In this document: positions 4,832 through 6,294 of the stretch, one piece after another
Layout: each line of letters starts with the position of its first letter
Position numbering within the stretch: position 1 is the stretch's first letter
Assembly (NCBI GenBank): GCA_035935235.1
Contig: DASYXG010000199.1
Location: 1-6,294 of the forward strand
Length of the DNA stretch: 6,294 nt
DNA from: DATARH01 sp035935235
GTDB lineage: Bacteria; Pseudomonadota; Alphaproteobacteria; ATCC43930; CGMCC-115725
Direction of reading: 5' to 3'
The notes under the pieces: model-generated
What the model was told of the DNA's origin: nothing
The model's database searches: none
What the model saw: only the letters and a program-made list of their open reading frames with translations
Program-made: the position numbers and the translations under genes

Positions 4832-5092
4832 ATGCGAACAACATATTTGTGGGTTGCACTCGGCGTAATCTCCCTTGGGGCATTCATATGGGAGAGGCGG
4901 CAATTTGCATTCGATCCTCAGCTAGTTTTGTTCGCGCTCGATTTTATCGTCGCAATCGGTTTAATTTGCTTGTCGCGGAAGCGCGTTCTGACGGGGATTA
5001 TTTCCTTACTCATCATATTATTTGCCAATTACAATATGCTATTATGGCTATATACGTTTGCTTGCTGGAAAATAAACGGTTTCGCACCCTAA
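4832..5092 (+). CDS. Small AT-rich three-helix membrane protein, hypothetical
   Basis: An 86-residue protein of unknown family. Hydrophobic segments at about 5-20, 31-48 and 53-78 are separated by charged loops (ERRQFAFDP and SRKR), a convincing membrane topology that supports real coding. The ATG at 4832 has only a weak ribosome site (ACGGA, four bases upstream), and the gene starts 27 bases after the cupin stop. Translation could therefore depend partly on read-on from the cupin message. Base composition is odd: a hand count gives about 44% G+C, and about 51% at third codon positions, with several TTA, CTA and ATA codons, against 62-67% G+C in samples of the cupin gene. This suggests acquisition from elsewhere or weak codon selection. 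Homology searching would be needed for a function. Confidence 0.6.
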   Translation: MRTTYLWVALGVISLGAFIWERRQFAFDPQLVLFALDFIVAIGLICLSRKRVLTGIISLLIILFANYNMLLWLYTFACWKINGFAP

Positions 5093-5100
5093 GAAGCTAT

Positions 5101-5125
5101 GCCGGGACGCCGCATACCGGCTTTA
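5101..5125 (+). terminator. Possible terminator of the small membrane-protein gene
   Basis: GCCGG (5101-5105) and CCGGC (5117-5121) form a five-pair stem around an 11-base loop, followed directly by TTTAT. It begins nine bases after the stop codon at 5092. The stem is short and the T-run brief, so termination would be modest. Confidence 0.3.
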
Positions 5126-5153
5126 TGACAATCGAACCCACACGAAAACATCG

Positions 5154-5178
5154 GCGATATCCGCGACGAGGTTATCGC
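5154..5178 (-). terminator. Possible terminator overlapping the hydroxylase stop codon
   Basis: GCGATA (5154-5159) and TATCGC (5173-5178) are inverted arms. Past an A-A mismatch, a further CC/GG pair closes a seven-base loop. The minus-strand stop TAA (5174-5172) lies within the structure, and a TTTT run follows a few bases downstream on that strand. It is plausible as a weak intrinsic terminator for the hydroxylase gene. Confidence 0.35.
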
Positions 5179-6294
5179 TTCCTCTCCGCCTCCGGGTTGA
5201 GCCAATGATCGTCGAGCCAGCCGGTTTCGTCGTATTCGGCCATGCATTTGTCGACGAGGTCGGTCATCGAACCCATCGCGCCCGACCGGCGCGCGCCGGT
5301 CAGCACCTGGATGCGGATGTCCTCGTGGTTGCCGGCGTAGTTGCGCTCGTAGAGCTCGTGGCGACCGCCGAACTCGCTGCCGATCGCGTCCCACAGGAGC
5401 TTCATGATCTTGATCCGCTCCTTGTAGTCGATGCCGTTGGAGCCGCGGACGTATTGCTTCAACAGCGGGTCGATCGCCGGGTTGGCGAAGTCGCGCGACG
5501 ACGACGGCAGGAAAATGAGGGCCGAAGCGACGATCTTCTCGATGATCTCCTTGATCTTGGAATAGGCGTCGGGCGCGAAGACGCGGTAGGCCATCGCCGG
5601 CTGAAGGTTGGGCAGCAGCGCGTCGCCGATCCAGGGCTGCGGGTTCGACGCCATCGCGTTCGACAGCGACCAGAACAGCTCGCGGTACGCCACGATCTCG
5701 CCGAGCATCGCCTGGTTGCCACGGAATTCGTCGCCGCCCGTCGCGTGCAGCGCCTTGGCCACCAGCCCGGCGATGAAGTCGAGCTTGACCGCGTAACGGG
5801 TGCAGCCCTGAAAGCAGAAGCCGTTCAAAAAACCGGAGCGTGGGTAGAACGACAGGATCTTTTCGGTGTCGCGGTGGACGAGCATGTTCTCCCAGGGAAT
5901 CAGCACCTTATCGAGCACGAAGATCGCGTCGTTCTCGTCGAAGCGCGACGACAGCGGATAGTCGTAGGGCGTGCCGAGCCTGGTCGCGATCTCCTCGTAG
6001 GAGTTGCGGCAAATCAGCTTCACCCCTGGTGCATCCATCGGCAGGATGAACATGATCGCCATGTCGGGGTCGCTGGTCGCGGTCGCGGCGTTTTGCCCCA
6101 AGAAATTATAGTGGGTCAGCGCCGCCGCGGTGGCGACGACCTTGGCGCCCGAGACGATGACCCCGGCATCGGTCTCCTTCTCGATCGAGACGTAGACGTC
6201 CTTGACCTCGTTGGTCGGCCGGCCGCGATCGACCGGCGGATTGACGATCGCGTGGTTCATAAAGAGGACGTTGTCCTGCGCGCGCTTGTACCAG
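5172..6294 (-). CDS. HpaB-family flavin-dependent aromatic hydroxylase, N-terminus outside window
   Basis: The large oxygenase component of a two-component FADH2-dependent monooxygenase (4-hydroxyphenylacetate 3-monooxygenase / phenol hydroxylase family), which adds a hydroxyl ortho to a phenol using reduced flavin from a separate reductase. The frame is open to the window end (WYKRAQDNVLF precedes Met6260), so that Met is internal. About 373 residues are visible of a usual 480-520. Counting from it, features are NHAIVNPPVDR (2-12) with the active-site-type His3, TDAGVIVSGAKVVAT (30-44), the SDPDMAIMFILP flavin-region strand (63-74), APGVKLICR (77-85), IPWENMLVHRD (121-131) at the domain junction, and the helical C-terminal domain with GFCFQGCTRY and ERNYAGNHEDIRIQ. 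The reductase gene is not in the window. Substrate is uncertain; related proteins act on phenols, hydroxyphenylacetate or pigment precursors. Confidence 0.92.
   Translation of the reverse strand, partial: WYKRAQDNVLFMNHAIVNPPVDRGRPTNEVKDVYVSIEKETDAGVIVSGAKVVATAAALTHYNFLGQNAATATSDPDMAIMFILPMDAPGVKLICRNSYEEIATRLGTPYDYPLSSRFDENDAIFVLDKVLIPWENMLVHRDTEKILSFYPRSGFLNGFCFQGCTRYAVKLDFIAGLVAKALHATGGDEFRGNQAMLGEIVAYRELFWSLSNAMASNPQPWIGDALLPNLQPAMAYRVFAPDAYSKIKEIIEKIVASALIFLPSSSRDFANPAIDPLLKQYVRGSNGIDYKERIKIMKLLWDAIGSEFGGRHELYERNYAGNHEDIRIQVLTGARRSGAMGSMTDLVDKCMAEYDETGWLDDHWLNPEAERKR

Noticed and set aside
4358..4903. Minus-strand frame opposite the cupin gene
   Set aside because: The plus-strand cupin has both conserved motifs and a strong ribosome site; this frame is its antisense shadow.
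4768..5208. 146-codon plus-strand frame overlapping the small membrane-protein gene
   Set aside because: Its translation has no coherent hydrophobic or domain pattern, overlaps the end of the cupin gene and runs into the hydroxylase 3' end. The 86-residue frame has a clear membrane topology instead.

Overview
This is a GC-rich bacterial segment, roughly 60-65% G+C over most genes, with GC-ending codons, several TTG-start candidates and families common in Alphaproteobacteria. I infer a soil- or rhizobia-type alphaproteobacterium (Bradyrhizobium-like or a relative). No rRNA, tRNA, insertion sequence or CRISPR array is visible.

Layout. Left block: the 3' part of a DUF1203 gene (+, 2-406) converges with a minus-strand pair. 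That pair is an exported DUF6134-type protein (1295-2008) followed downstream by a ferritin-like, acyl-ACP-desaturase-type diiron protein (409-1248). A gene-poor stretch of about 470 bp (2009-2477) holds a possible promoter, a tandem ATTAACC repeat, a terminator-like hairpin and a perfect AT-rich dyad. It leads into a 76-residue hypothetical protein with one hydrophobic segment (+, 2478-2708). Centre: a minus-strand transport operon with a Tat-like exported solute-binding protein (3417-4289) and a polar-amino-acid-type ABC permease (2717-3394). It diverges from a small cupin gene (+, 4427-4804). Right: an unusually AT-rich gene for an 86-residue three-helix membrane protein (+, 4832-5092), then the C-terminal three-quarters of an HpaB-type flavin-dependent aromatic hydroxylase (-, running off the window end).

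How the genes may work together. The binding protein and permease form an uptake module, but no ATPase gene lies beside them. The gene pair is preceded by a near-consensus sigma-54 (-24/-12) promoter, with a dyad about 80 bp upstream of the predicted start of transcription, so nitrogen- or effector-dependent control is plausible. The binding protein keeps the Arg that grips the ligand carboxylate but has Ala where amino-acid binders have the Asp that contacts the amino group. Its ligand may therefore be a carboxylate without an alpha-amino group. With an HpaB-type hydroxylase and a cupin nearby, uptake and catabolism of an aromatic acid is a possible theme, but this is inference only.

No clearly new multi-gene system is evident. 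The items most worth checking are the sigma-54 promoter, the altered ligand site, and the low-GC membrane-protein gene.
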